A DNA stretch of 64,000 nt from Leclercia sp. LSNIH1 (lineage in GTDB: Bacteria > Pseudomonadota > Gammaproteobacteria > Enterobacterales > Enterobacteriaceae): contig NZ_CP026167.1 of NCBI RefSeq assembly GCF_002902985.1, positions 620,001 to 684,000 on the forward strand. Reading direction: 5' to 3'. A model generated the notes under the pieces. The model did not search any database. It saw only the letters and a program-made list of their open reading frames with translations, and was not told where the DNA came from. The position numbers and the translations under genes were made by a program. Shown in pieces: positions 26,273 to 35,430 of the stretch (position 1 is the first letter of the stretch; each line of letters begins with the position of its first letter).

Positions 26273-27115
26273 ATGCTCAGTTATCGCCACAGCTTTCACG
26301 CGGGCAACCACGCCGACGTTCTTAAACACACCGTACAGAGTCTGATCATCGAGGCGCTGAAAGAGAAAGATAAGCCTTTTCTCTATCTGGACACCCATGC
26401 CGGCGCGGGCCGCTATCAGCTGAGCGGCGAGCATGCCGAGCGCACCGGAGAGTACCTCGAAGGCATCGCCCGCATCTGGCAGCAGGATGACCTGCCGGCG
26501 GAGCTGGAACCCTATATCGGCGTGATCAACCATTTTAACCGCAGCGGCCAGTTACGCTACTACCCGGGTTCGCCGCTTATCGCGCGCCAGCTGCTGCGCG
26601 AGCAGGACAGCATTCAGCTGACTGAACTGCATCCAAGCGACTACCCGCTGCTGCGCTCTGAATTCCAGAAAGACAGCCGCGCGCGCGTGGAGAAATCGGA
26701 CGGCTACCAGCAGCTGAAAGCGAAGTTGCCGCCGGTTTCCCGTCGCGGTCTGGTGCTGATCGACCCGCCATACGAAATCAAAAGCGACTACCAGGCGGTG
26801 GTTGCGGGTATCAACGAGGGCTACAAACGCTTTGCCACCGGCACCTATGCGCTGTGGTATCCGGTGGTGCTGCGTTCACAGATCAAACGCATGATCAAGG
26901 ATCTGGAAGCGACCGGCATCCGTAAGATCCTGCAAATTGAGCTGGCCGTTCGCCCGGACAGCGATCAGCGCGGCATGACCGCGTCCGGCATGATTGTGAT
27001 TAACCCGCCCTGGAAGCTCGAAGCGCAGATGAATAACGTCCTGCCGTGGCTGCACAAAAAGCTGGTCCCGGCCGGTACCGGCCATACTACCGTTAGCTGG
27101 ATCGTGCCAGAGTAA
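26273..27115 (+). CDS. rlmJ: 23S rRNA (adenine2030-N6)-methyltransferase RlmJ
   Basis: A 280-residue methyltransferase that modifies A2030 of 23S rRNA. The start [19 protein letters not shown] is diagnostic, the SAM region contains [10 protein letters not shown], and the catalytic motif is DPPY in [11 protein letters not shown]. The ATG at 26273 is chosen to match E. coli YhiR; an upstream in-frame ATG would add 18 non-conserved residues. Divergent from prlC. Confidence 0.96.
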   Translation: MLSYRHSFHAGNHADVLKHTVQSLIIEALKEKDKPFLYLDTHAGAGRYQLSGEHAERTGEYLEGIARIWQQDDLPAELEPYIGVINHFNRSGQLRYYPGSPLIARQLLREQDSIQLTELHPSDYPLLRSEFQKDSRARVEKSDGYQQLKAKLPPVSRRGLVLIDPPYEIKSDYQAVVAGINEGYKRFATGTYALWYPVVLRSQIKRMIKDLEATGIRKILQIELAVRPDSDQRGMTASGMIVINPPWKLEAQMNNVLPWLHKKLVPAGTGHTTVSWIVPE

Positions 27116-27185
27116 TCGCAGTCATCGATGGAAACTATTGATTTCAGGTATACAATCGCGGCAATTAACGATTAAGGATAAGACC

Positions 27186-28538
27186 ATGACCAAGCATTAC
27201 GATTACATCGCTATCGGCGGCGGCAGCGGCGGTATCGCCTCGATTAACCGTGCGGCCATGTACGGCCAGAAGTGCGCGCTGATTGAAGCAAAAGATCTCG
27301 GCGGCACCTGCGTTAACGTCGGTTGTGTACCGAAAAAGGTGATGTGGCATGCGGCGCAGATCCGCGAGGCCATCCATCTCTATGGCCCGGATTATGGTTT
27401 TGATACCACCATTAATAACTTCGACTGGGATCGTCTGATCGCCAGCCGTACCGCCTACATCGATCGTATTCACACCTCCTACGATAACGTGCTGGGCAAG
27501 AATAATGTCGATGTGATCCGCGGTTTTGCCCGCTTTGTCGATGCGAAGACGATCGAAGTCAACGGTGAAACGATCACCGCCGATCATATCCTGATCGCTA
27601 CCGGTGGCCGCCCGAGTCATCCAGCTATTCCGGGTGCGGAATACGGTATCGACTCCGACGGTTTCTTTGAGCTGCCTGCCCTGCCGAAACGCGTTGCCAT
27701 CGTTGGCGCGGGTTACATCGCCGTGGAGCTGGCGGGCGTGATTAACGGCCTCGGCGCCGAAGCGCACCTGTTTGTGCGTAAACACGCCCCGCTGCGCAAC
27801 TTCGATCCGCTGATCGTCGATACCCTGGTGGAGGTGATGAATGCCGAAGGCCCACATCTGCATACCGAAGCCATTCCGAAAGCGGTTGTGAAAAACGCTG
27901 ACGGCAGCCTGACCCTTGAGCTGGAAGATGGCCGCAGCCAGACCGTTGATTGCCTGATCTGGGCCATTGGCCGTGAACCCGCAAACGACAACTTCAACCT
28001 GGCCGTCACGGGTGTCAAAACCAATGAGAAAGGCTATATCGTTGTCGATAAGTTCCAGAACACCAGCGTACCGGGCATCTACGCCGTGGGCGATAATACC
28101 GGCGCCGTTGAACTGACCCCTGTTGCTGTCGCCGCGGGTCGTCGTCTTTCCGAGCGTCTGTTTAACAACAAACCGGAAGAGCACCTGGATTACAACAACA
28201 TCCCGACCGTGGTCTTCAGCCACCCGCCAATCGGTACCGTCGGTTTAACCGAGCCTCAGGCGCGAGCGCACTATGGCGACGACCAGGTGAAAGTGTATAA
28301 ATCCGCCTTCACCGCCATGTATACCGCGGTCACGTCTCACCGTCAGCCGTGCCGCATGAAGTTAGTGTGCGTCGGCCCGGATGAGAAGATTGTCGGCATT
28401 CACGGTATCGGCTTTGGTATGGATGAGATCCTGCAGGGCTTTGCGGTCGCGCTGAAAATGGGTGCGACCAAGAAAGACTTCGATAATACCGTAGCTATTC
28501 ACCCAACGGCGGCAGAAGAGTTCGTGACCATGCGTTAG
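27186..28538 (+). CDS. gor: Glutathione reductase
   Basis: A 450-residue FAD enzyme that uses NADPH to reduce glutathione disulfide. The FAD motif [20 protein letters not shown], the redox-active disulfide Cys42/Cys47 in [13 protein letters not shown], the NADPH-binding [13 protein letters not shown] and the C-terminal catalytic HPTAAEE are all intact. The ATG at 27186 has AAGGATA upstream; an in-frame ATG 16 codons earlier is rejected. Length equals the E. coli enzyme. A strong terminator follows. Confidence 0.98.
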   Translation: MTKHYDYIAIGGGSGGIASINRAAMYGQKCALIEAKDLGGTCVNVGCVPKKVMWHAAQIREAIHLYGPDYGFDTTINNFDWDRLIASRTAYIDRIHTSYDNVLGKNNVDVIRGFARFVDAKTIEVNGETITADHILIATGGRPSHPAIPGAEYGIDSDGFFELPALPKRVAIVGAGYIAVELAGVINGLGAEAHLFVRKHAPLRNFDPLIVDTLVEVMNAEGPHLHTEAIPKAVVKNADGSLTLELEDGRSQTVDCLIWAIGREPANDNFNLAVTGVKTNEKGYIVVDKFQNTSVPGIYAVGDNTGAVELTPVAVAAGRRLSERLFNNKPEEHLDYNNIPTVVFSHPPIGTVGLTEPQARAHYGDDQVKVYKSAFTAMYTAVTSHRQPCRMKLVCVGPDEKIVGIHGIGFGMDEILQGFAVALKMGATKKDFDNTVAIHPTAAEEFVTMR

Positions 28539-28570
28539 TTCGCCTTGTCAGCGAGTATGCACGTTTAAAG

Positions 28571-28597
28571 ACCGGCCCTCAGTGGCCGGTTTTTTTA
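28571..28597 (+). terminator. Rho-independent terminator of gor
   Basis: Arms ACCGGCC and GGCCGGT around CTCAGT, followed by TTTTTT, 33 nt after the gor stop. Confidence 0.92.
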
Positions 28598-28741
28598 TGC
28601 ACCCTCCCCCACCGCCACGCCGCTGCTGGCGCAGATGTACATACGGTAACAAAATTCACCGGTAATGACGGCAGGCCTGGCTACGCTTAAAAAGTATTAA
28701 GCGCTTACCTGGATCGATTAATTAAGATTAGAGAAAAGAGT

Positions 28742-29011
28742 ATGCAAGTGAAGATCAACGCAAAAAGGCTGGCTAAATTCCATCTGATTCTTGCCCTGGT
28801 ATGGGCGATGTTAACCATACCCACCCTTCTGTGGTGGAAAAACAGTATTCTTTGGGTCTCTCTGATGAGTATTTACGCCATTGTGGTTTCGCATCTGGCG
28901 GCCTATAGCGCGGCCCATGCGGAAAAAGCGGCCAGCAATGCCCTGAATCAAAGCGAAGAGACCCGGCAAAAGACTGATGAAATAGCAGGCGATCCACGTC
29001 AGGCGCACTGA
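28742..29011 (+). CDS. Small membrane protein of unknown function
   Basis: An 89-residue protein with two hydrophobic helices (about 14-32 and 35-56), a basic start (MQVKINAKRLAKF) and a charged, helical C-terminal tail (AEKAASNALNQSEETRQKTD) with coiled-coil character. AGAGAAAAGAG upstream is a weak ribosome site. I recall no characterised family. It is the first gene of the accessory cassette between gor and treF and ends 16 nt before a convergent gene. Confidence 0.75.
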   Translation: MQVKINAKRLAKFHLILALVWAMLTIPTLLWWKNSILWVSLMSIYAIVVSHLAAYSAAHAEKAASNALNQSEETRQKTDEIAGDPRQAH

Positions 29012-29027
29012 TCGTGCCTCACCGGTG

Positions 29028-29432
29028 TCAGGCAAACAGGATCTGCCCGACGCCGGTACACTCCTCAAAAATAAACATTCTGCGTGGCATATTTAACAGG
29101 CGCATTCCCGCCACCTGGCAATAGCGTAAGCGGATCGGCTGCGTAACCACGCTATTTGATAAAAAGACATTGCGCATATCGCAATTTTCAAAACAGAGCT
29201 CGTCGATATAACAGCGGTTAATTAATAAACTGCTGAACTGTATATTGCGGAACACACTCTGCTTCAGATTACAGCGGAAAATAATGGCGTTGTTCTCTCC
29301 TTCAAAAATATCCAGCCATGCTAAATGGTGGCTTTCCAGCAGCCCCTGCAGTTCTGTTATAGTGGATTGATAGCCGCTCGGCTTTGCAAAAGAAAAAGGC
29401 ATAGCGCCCTGACGCTTCGCGTTAAGGTTCAT
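29028..29432 (-). CDS. Pentapeptide-repeat-like protein of unknown function
   Basis: A 134-residue protein. From about residue 40 it shows alternating hydrophobic/Cys/Asn strands (NNAIIFRCNLKQSVFRNIQF, LLINRCYIDELCFENCDMRN) with roughly five-residue periodicity, as in right-handed beta-helix pentapeptide proteins, though the consensus A(D/N)LXX is degenerate. There is no signal peptide. AGGAAA lies just upstream of the ATG. Base composition is more AT-rich than the flanking core genes. Function unknown; it is divergent from the caspase-like gene. Confidence 0.7.
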   Translation of the reverse strand: MNLNAKRQGAMPFSFAKPSGYQSTITELQGLLESHHLAWLDIFEGENNAIIFRCNLKQSVFRNIQFSSLLINRCYIDELCFENCDMRNVFLSNSVVTQPIRLRYCQVAGMRLLNMPRRMFIFEECTGVGQILFA

Positions 29433-29585
29433 AAGGATTTCCTGTTTGAGCGCGTCATCAGAGACGATGACGACGAGGTGAAAGGCCTTAATTACTTATT
29501 TGCGCGTAGCGAAACAATGGCGATTTTGGACACTTATTTGCAGAGTTGGCCAATAAAAGAAAAGTCGAATACACAGCGTTATTAA
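29433..29585 (+). pseudogene. Coding-like segment, possible gene remnant
   Basis: One open frame through the divergent intergenic region reads like natural protein: DFLFERVIRDDDDEVKGLNY then LFARSETMAILDTYLQSW up to a stop at 29583-29585. It has no credible start or ribosome site at its left end, since its upstream part runs antisense through the pentapeptide-like gene. Internal starts (GTG in DDEVKG or ATG in SETMAI) would give a very small protein. It may be the tail of a lost gene. I do not recognise a family. Confidence 0.3.
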
Positions 29586-29622
29586 ACAACTACAAAAATA
29601 ATTTACCTTAAGGGGATATTTA

Positions 29623-30345
29623 ATGCCAATCAGCAAAAGTAAGAACGCTATTCTGGTGTTTGAATCACCGTGGAAACTCGATGATTATGATGCCAACCGC
29701 TCATCCGTGCTGCCGTTCGTGCACGGAATTGCCAAAATGCATGGCGACACTGAGGTCTACTCTCTGAATTTTTATAATAAAAAGAGCTTCGAGATTGCGC
29801 TGGATTGCCTGTGCCGTCAGAAATTTGATAATACCCTCGTCTATATTGCGGCGCATGGCAGTAAAACCCGTATCGGCGATGTTTCTCTCACCGACATCCT
29901 TGACGCCATTAATGATAAATCCCGGAAGTTCAACATCAAAGGTTTGATGCTGGGCTCATGTTTTGCGGGCAGCGACCCCCATTTACTGGAGGCGTTTCTG
30001 GAAGGTAGCAAACTGACCTGGTGCGCCGCCTATTCCTCTTCATGCTACTGGTTGCAGGGCACGATGCTTGACTGCGCTCTTCTCCATAGCGCCCTTAATA
30101 TCGAAGATGCGCATTATAAAACGCATGAAGAGATGCAGGAGGCGTTTGCTGAGGCTATTGCCCACTTCGCCCCAAATGCCAACATCGGGACCGACAGTAA
30201 TGAGCAACCTGTCGCGCTATCAGCATCCCTACAGATCGTAATTCAGCCTGAAGGCCGGGGTTTCCGCGCCCGTCTCTCCTCTGAAGAGATTTTTGACCGC
30301 GCGAAAGCCTGGCGCTTCAACGAGGAGACAGAAGAAGCCCTCTGA
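29623..30345 (+). CDS. Putative caspase-like (clan CD) protein
   Basis: A 240-residue cytoplasmic protein, no signal peptide. It opens with a beta strand (NAILVFESPW), then has TLVYIAAHGS, a hydrophobic strand ending in His78-Gly79, and 35 residues later IKGLMLGSCFAG, a hydrophobic strand ending in Cys113. This order and spacing is the catalytic dyad pattern of caspase/gingipain/CHAT-fold peptidases. No effector or prodomain is visible. AAGGGG precedes the ATG. The family assignment is inference from motif pattern; it could instead be an inactive or non-protease relative. Confidence 0.6.
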   Translation: MPISKSKNAILVFESPWKLDDYDANRSSVLPFVHGIAKMHGDTEVYSLNFYNKKSFEIALDCLCRQKFDNTLVYIAAHGSKTRIGDVSLTDILDAINDKSRKFNIKGLMLGSCFAGSDPHLLEAFLEGSKLTWCAAYSSSCYWLQGTMLDCALLHSALNIEDAHYKTHEEMQEAFAEAIAHFAPNANIGTDSNEQPVALSASLQIVIQPEGRGFRARLSSEEIFDRAKAWRFNEETEEAL

Positions 30346-30472
30346 TTCATACTCTGTTGCAAAGCGAATGATCCGAATTTTAGATCGCCTGCGCACTGCT
30401 GGATTGCCCGTTTATTGCCTGCAATAACATCAACATGCCTCCAGTAGTGCCCGTTTTGCCCCGCCAGTAAAA

Positions 30473-30488
30473 TGTGATCTACCGCACA
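30473..30488 (+). promoter_or_regulatory. Candidate CRP site upstream of treF
   Basis: TGTGATCTACCGCACA matches TGTGA-N6-TCACA at nine of ten conserved positions. It lies about 95-110 nt upstream of treF in the 238-nt region after the caspase-like gene, which otherwise shows no gene. Confidence 0.4.
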
Positions 30489-30583
30489 TATACCTCTTCA
30501 CAGACCGAAGCGAATGTCTAAGATTAGTAAGCAACCGGATAAAACCAGACCTGAGACTACGCAAACCGGAGGTCCTGACCACC

Positions 30584-32233
30584 ATGTTCAACCAGAAAAT
30601 ACGCACTGTAGAGACCGTAGAGTTCGACATAGAACAAGAACTTCTCTACGAAATCGATCCCTGCGAGTTAAAACTGGATGAAATGCTCGAGGCGGAACCG
30701 GAACCTGAAATGATTGAAGGGCTGCCCGCATCCGATGCGCTCACCCCTGCCGATCGCTACCTTGAACTCTTCGAGCATGTTCAGTCGTCGCGACTGTTTG
30801 AAGACAGCAAAACCTTTCCAGACTGTGCGCCGAAAATGGATCCGCTGGATATCCTTATCCGCTATCGCAAGGTGAGACGACACCGCGACTTTGACCTGCG
30901 CCAGTTTGTGGAAAACCACTTCTGGCTGCCAGAAGTGCTGTCGAGCGAATATGTATCGGATCCCTCTTTCTCGCTCAAAGACCATATCGACAACCTGTGG
31001 CCGGTACTGACCCGGGAGCCGCAAGATCATATCCCGTGGTCGTCACTGCTGGCGCTGCCGCAGGCCTACATCGTCCCCGGCGGGCGATTCAGCGAGACCT
31101 ACTACTGGGACTCCTATTTTACCATGCTGGGGCTGGCCGAAAGCGGTCGCCACGACATGCTCAAGTGCATGGCGGATAACTTTGCGTGGATGATTGAAAA
31201 GTACGGTCATATTCCTAACGGCAACCGCACCTACTATCTGAGCCGCTCGCAACCGCCGGTGTTTGCCCTGATGGTGGAGCTGTTTGAAGAGGATGGCGTG
31301 CGCGGTGCCAAACGCTATCTGGACCATCTGAAGATGGAGTACGCCTTCTGGATGGACGGCGCAGAGTCGCTGCTGCTCAACCAGGCTTACCGCAGTGCGG
31401 TACGTATGCCGGACGGCTCTCTGCTCAACCGTTACTGGGATGACCGTGACACTCCAAGGGATGAATCCTGGATAGAGGACGTTGAAACCGCCCGTCACTC
31501 CGGGCGTCCACCTAACGAGGTCTATCGCGATCTGCGCGCCGGGGCTGCCTCCGGTTGGGACTACTCCTCCCGCTGGCTGCGGGATCCGAGCCGGCTGGCG
31601 AGTATCCGCACCACGCAGTTTATCCCTATCGATCTCAACGCGTTCCTGTTCAAGCTGGAGAGCGCCATCGCCAATATTTCAGCCTCAAAAGGGGATAAAG
31701 AGACTGCGGATCGCTTCCGCCAGAAAGCGAGCGATCGCCGCGCGGCGGTTAACCGCTATCTGTGGGATGAGGAGAACGGCTGCTATCGCGATTATGACTG
31801 GCGCCGGGAGCAGCTGGCGCTCTTTTCCGCGGCCAGCATCGTGCCGCTGTATGTCGGTATGTGTACCCATGAGCAGGCCGAACGGTTATCCGACGCGGTA
31901 AAAGCGCGTCTCCTGACGCCGGGCGGTATCCTTGCCACCGAGTATGAAACCGGGGAGCAGTGGGATAAACCTAACGGCTGGGCGCCATTACAGTGGATGG
32001 CGATCCAGGGATTCAAACAATACGGCAATGATTCTCTGGGGGATGAGATCGCGTGGAGCTGGCTGCACACGGTAAACCATTTCTACAAAATGAATCACAA
32101 GCTCATCGAGAAGTACCACATCGCCAGCAGCCAGCCCCGGGAAGGGGGCGGGGGTGAGTATCCCCTGCAGGACGGTTTTGGCTGGACTAACGGCGTGGTG
32201 CGCAGACTCATTGGCCTGTACGGGGAGCCGTAG
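30584..32233 (+). CDS. treF: Cytoplasmic trehalase
   Basis: A 549-residue glycoside hydrolase family 37 enzyme that splits trehalose into two glucose molecules in the cytoplasm, mainly after osmotic stress. Both family signatures are intact: [20 protein letters not shown] and [15 protein letters not shown]. There is no signal peptide, which separates it from periplasmic TreA. Length equals E. coli TreF. A GGGGAGC-CGTA-GCTCCCC hairpin covers the stop codon but has no T run. Confidence 0.98.
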   Translation: MFNQKIRTVETVEFDIEQELLYEIDPCELKLDEMLEAEPEPEMIEGLPASDALTPADRYLELFEHVQSSRLFEDSKTFPDCAPKMDPLDILIRYRKVRRHRDFDLRQFVENHFWLPEVLSSEYVSDPSFSLKDHIDNLWPVLTREPQDHIPWSSLLALPQAYIVPGGRFSETYYWDSYFTMLGLAESGRHDMLKCMADNFAWMIEKYGHIPNGNRTYYLSRSQPPVFALMVELFEEDGVRGAKRYLDHLKMEYAFWMDGAESLLLNQAYRSAVRMPDGSLLNRYWDDRDTPRDESWIEDVETARHSGRPPNEVYRDLRAGAASGWDYSSRWLRDPSRLASIRTTQFIPIDLNAFLFKLESAIANISASKGDKETADRFRQKASDRRAAVNRYLWDEENGCYRDYDWRREQLALFSAASIVPLYVGMCTHEQAERLSDAVKARLLTPGGILATEYETGEQWDKPNGWAPLQWMAIQGFKQYGNDSLGDEIAWSWLHTVNHFYKMNHKLIEKYHIASSQPREGGGGEYPLQDGFGWTNGVVRRLIGLYGEP

Positions 32234-32245
32234 CTCCCCGCGTTG

Positions 32246-33847
32246 TCAGCGGATCACCTCATAAATGGCTGTATGAATCGTCTGCCATTTTTTGGTACTG
32301 GCGTCCGGCTGGGCCTGTGCCCGCCGCTTCGCCTGATCCATCTCGCGTCGCTGGCGTTCTACCACCGCCGGAACGGTACAAAATGCCTGCAGATACTCTT
32401 TACGCAGATCCGTCAGCGGTTCGCCCGCTGACATCGCGTGTGCGAGGGTGTTGATAAACTGTCGGCAGGGCTTCGCCTGCCCCATCTGCAGACGATAGCG
32501 CATCAGGATATCCAGCACCTCCCGATGTCCCACCGACAGGGCGTGCTCTGTCCAGGAGAGCTTCCACTCCATTCCCGCCTTCAGAAACAGCAGCGCCACG
32601 CGGGTATCGTTCCTGTCAATCGCTGCGCGGAAGTTATTCTCATCCCAGGTGACGCCCATGCGCGTCAGCGTTTCGCGGGAGGAGGGCGACTCACGCATCT
32701 CTTCCGCCGCCGTTTGCACAGGAGGCGAGGTGGTACTGGCCGCCTGGGTCGGCGTGCTGCTTTCCATTAATAGCCAGGTACCCGCCGCCAGCATTCCCAT
32801 CACCATCACCCCCACCGCCCCCCACAGTCCCACCGAGATCAGATGATCGCGTTGCTCCGGGGTGCGCGCGGGCCGACGGTTCGGTTTATCGATAGCGTCG
32901 CGCACCTCAAAAATGTCATCGCCGGTGGCCCGGCTTTTTTCTCGCGCATTTTCCCAGAAGAGCTCCAGCTCGTGGTTATTCTCTGCCATCAACCCCGTCG
33001 GGTTTACGGCGGTACGGCCTTCGTTAAAGGCACGCTGAACGGGGCCGGCAATCTGGGCGTAGTAGTTGTCCAGCAGCAGGATTTGCGCAGAGGTCAGCGG
33101 CTGCCGGGCAATGATGTTGTTGCGGATCAGGCGGATATCATCAAGAAAGGAGTGGAGCGTCTTACGCGGTTCCACCATCAGCGTCAGCAGAGCGGGATCG
33201 CTGAACAGCGCCGAATAAGAGCGGGAGTACTCTTTCTTGTCCACCAGCATCAGCGCCAGCTCGCTAAACATCATGCCGCCGAGGGCATCGTTGCGCTCGC
33301 CCTGCTGCAGCCAGCGGCGAACCCGATCGGCACCGAAGAGCGTTTTAAGGTGATTGTTCAGGCGCGTTGGATCTGGCCAGGCCTGCATAATCAGCCCTTT
33401 AATCATCAATTCCAGCGCACGTACCTGTTTCCGGGCTTGCTGTTGCTGAAGCTCATCGCCGGGGCTCATTTCGGTACTGTAGGTCAGCAGCGGCTGCTGC
33501 AAACGCAGGTGTTCCAGGGCCGTCACAAAGCGCGTCGCGGCAATCAGCTGGTTGTCGCTCACATCCTGCCCGCTCTCATACTGCGGCACCCGCTGCTGCA
33601 AAAGCCGCAATTGCAGGGTGAATTGTGAGAGCTCCGCATCGTTGAGGTTCAGGCGTTTTGCCACGCTCGCCCAGCCCCCCAGCGCCAGCCTGGCGGAATC
33701 CAGCTGCTCAAGGAACCAACGGGGATCTTTGCCTTCGGCAACATGCACCTTTAACAGGAGCAGGATCTCCACAGAGGCCTGACGAATAATTCCCAGACAG
33801 CGTTCAAACTGCTCGCGGATCACGTGCGATTTACTGAGGGTCATCAT
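32246..33847 (-). CDS. STY4199-type HEPN-domain membrane protein
   Basis: A 533-residue protein with three parts: a helical cytoplasmic region (1-330) resembling Swt1/STY4199-type HEPN proteins, one membrane helix (about 336-361), and a C-terminal helical region (about 385-530) with ankyrin-like segments (NNFRAAIDRNDTRVALLFLK, HALSVGHREVLDILM). HEPN RNases carry RN-X3-AH; here the match is RNNIIAR (242-248), with Arg in place of His, so RNase activity is doubtful. Convergent with treF, as I recall for Salmonella STY4199. ATG 33844 is an equally good start. Confidence 0.7.
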   Translation of the reverse strand: MMTLSKSHVIREQFERCLGIIRQASVEILLLLKVHVAEGKDPRWFLEQLDSARLALGGWASVAKRLNLNDAELSQFTLQLRLLQQRVPQYESGQDVSDNQLIAATRFVTALEHLRLQQPLLTYSTEMSPGDELQQQQARKQVRALELMIKGLIMQAWPDPTRLNNHLKTLFGADRVRRWLQQGERNDALGGMMFSELALMLVDKKEYSRSYSALFSDPALLTLMVEPRKTLHSFLDDIRLIRNNIIARQPLTSAQILLLDNYYAQIAGPVQRAFNEGRTAVNPTGLMAENNHELELFWENAREKSRATGDDIFEVRDAIDKPNRRPARTPEQRDHLISVGLWGAVGVMVMGMLAAGTWLLMESSTPTQAASTTSPPVQTAAEEMRESPSSRETLTRMGVTWDENNFRAAIDRNDTRVALLFLKAGMEWKLSWTEHALSVGHREVLDILMRYRLQMGQAKPCRQFINTLAHAMSAGEPLTDLRKEYLQAFCTVPAVVERQRREMDQAKRRAQAQPDASTKKWQTIHTAIYEVIR

Positions 33848-33995
33848 TATCCTTAACTGCCGCGCAAAGATTCAGGCGCAGCGAACGGAGAGCGGTTGTT
33901 TTTTAAGTGGTTATACCAGATTAAACATACCCGATAACCGGCACTATTTCAGTGATAATGTTAATATCATTTACAAAAGCTCCCGGAGATCTGGC

Positions 33996-34520
33996 ATGCC
34001 TGTGCTGCACACCCCGCGTTTAACCTGTTCCCCACTGCAGGAAGAGGACTGGCCCTTTTTTCTCTCCCTACAGCAACACCCCGATGTGATGCGCTACGTG
34101 GCCGAAGCCCGTCCGGAAGAGGCCATTCGCGAAACGTTTACCTCTCGCCTGCCCGCGTGGTCTCCAGGCAGTGATCACTGGCTGTGCCTGGTGGTGCGCG
34201 ATCACAATCAGACCCCGCTTGGGGTCACGGGCTATATTCATCGCGATGATGATTGTGCCGAAGTGGGGTTCCTTTTCGCCCCGCAGGCGCAGGGCAAAGG
34301 TTACGGCTTTGAATCCTTACAGGCGGTGTGCGATTACGCCTTTATGCAGGGAGATATCCGCCGTTTGACCGCTACGGTGACGGCGGGCAATGTCGCCTCT
34401 AAACGTCTGCTGGAAAAAGTGGGCTTTGTGCTGGAAGGTGAACTGCGCGAAAGCTACTGGCTGGCAGGTGAGTGGCAAAACGACTGGCTGTTTGGGCTGT
34501 TAAGAAAAGAGTACTGCTAA
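33996..34520 (+). CDS. GNAT family N-acetyltransferase (RimJ/RimL type)
   Basis: A 174-residue acetyltransferase of the RimJ/RimL group, which use acetyl-CoA to modify amines of proteins or small molecules. The acetyl-CoA loop is FAPQAQGKGYGFESLQAVCD, and the following RRLTATVTAGNVASKRLLEK with VGFVLEGELRESYW is the usual family C-terminus. The target is unknown. It is a single gene with its own region upstream; a GTGCCG...CGGCAC hairpin (34523-34548) follows. Confidence 0.9.
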   Translation: MPVLHTPRLTCSPLQEEDWPFFLSLQQHPDVMRYVAEARPEEAIRETFTSRLPAWSPGSDHWLCLVVRDHNQTPLGVTGYIHRDDDCAEVGFLFAPQAQGKGYGFESLQAVCDYAFMQGDIRRLTATVTAGNVASKRLLEKVGFVLEGELRESYWLAGEWQNDWLFGLLRKEYC

Positions 34521-34552
34521 GCGTGCCGCGGGGCTCCCTCCCCGGCACCTGA

Positions 34553-35311
34553 TTACAGGAACATCCCTCCGGAGACCTCAACGCGCTGCGCATTCATCCA
34601 GCCGAGTTCGTCGCTGAGCAGCGCCGCAATCGCATCGCCGATATCGTCCGGTAACCCAACGCGGCCCAACGCTGTCTGGGAGGCGATCTGCTGATTGATT
34701 GCTTTGTTATCGCGTACGCGACCGCCGCCAAAATCGGTTTCGATAGCCCCCGGGGCGATAATGTTGGCGGTGATCCCGCGCGCCCCCAGCTCCTTAGCCT
34801 GGTAGCGGGTGAGCACTTCCATAGCCCCTTTCATCGCCGCATAGGTGCTGGAGCCCGGTAGCGCAAAACGAGCCAGGCCAGATGAGACGTTGAGGATCCG
34901 CCCGCCGTTTTCCATCAGCGGCAATAGCCCCTGGGTCAGAAAGAACGGGCCTTTGAAATGGATGTTCATCACTTCATCAAACTGCGCTTCAGTGGTTTCC
35001 ATATAGGGGGCATATAAACCCACACCTGCGTTGTTCAACAAATAATCGAAGGTGTTGCGCTTCCAGACTGAATGCAGTTTTTCAATCACCTTAGTGGCGA
35101 ACTGTTCAAAGCTGGCAATATCCCCGACGTTCAGCTGCAATGCTGCTGCTTTTACCCCTTTTTGTTCAATTTCACGTACAACTTCGAGCGCTTCCTGCTC
35201 GCTCCGGTTGTAGGTCAGCAGGATCCCGACACCCTTTGCTGCCAGCTTCAGCGCCGCGTTTTTACCGAGCCCGCGGCTGCCGCCGGTCACTATTGCTATA
35301 CGTTCAGTCAT
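34553..35311 (-). CDS. Short-chain dehydrogenase/reductase, LysR-linked
   Basis: A 252-residue classical SDR. The cofactor motif TGGSRGLGKNAALKLAAKG, the NNAG motif in LLNNAGVGLY, the catalytic Ser (NVSSGLARFAL) and Tyr-X3-Lys in STYAAMKGAMEV are present. The C-terminal GWMNAQRVEVSGGMFL is normal. ATG 35311 gives the family-like start MTERIAIVTGG; an in-frame ATG 29 codons upstream would add a hydrophobic stretch that crosses the divergent promoter. It pairs with the divergent LysR gene. Substrate unknown. Confidence 0.9.
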   Translation of the reverse strand: MTERIAIVTGGSRGLGKNAALKLAAKGVGILLTYNRSEQEALEVVREIEQKGVKAAALQLNVGDIASFEQFATKVIEKLHSVWKRNTFDYLLNNAGVGLYAPYMETTEAQFDEVMNIHFKGPFFLTQGLLPLMENGGRILNVSSGLARFALPGSSTYAAMKGAMEVLTRYQAKELGARGITANIIAPGAIETDFGGGRVRDNKAINQQIASQTALGRVGLPDDIGDAIAALLSDELGWMNAQRVEVSGGMFL

Positions 35312-35430
35312 AAGAAACCTCGTTTCGGCTGTTGTGATGATTGAGAAAGAGCTTATTAGGTGATAGAAAATCAATAAATACGCTACGCAACGCTTCACTG
35401 TTTCAAAATAAACAACAATGAGCGCTCCCT

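Noticed and set aside
32215..32240. Terminator over the treF stop codon
   Set aside because: The hairpin GGGGAGC-CGTA-GCTCCCC is perfect but is followed by GCGTTGTC with no T run, so intrinsic termination is not supported.
32246..33847. HEPN-MNT type toxin-antitoxin system
   Set aside because: There is no nucleotidyltransferase or other small antitoxin gene beside it, the protein is membrane-anchored, and the catalytic His of the HEPN motif is missing.
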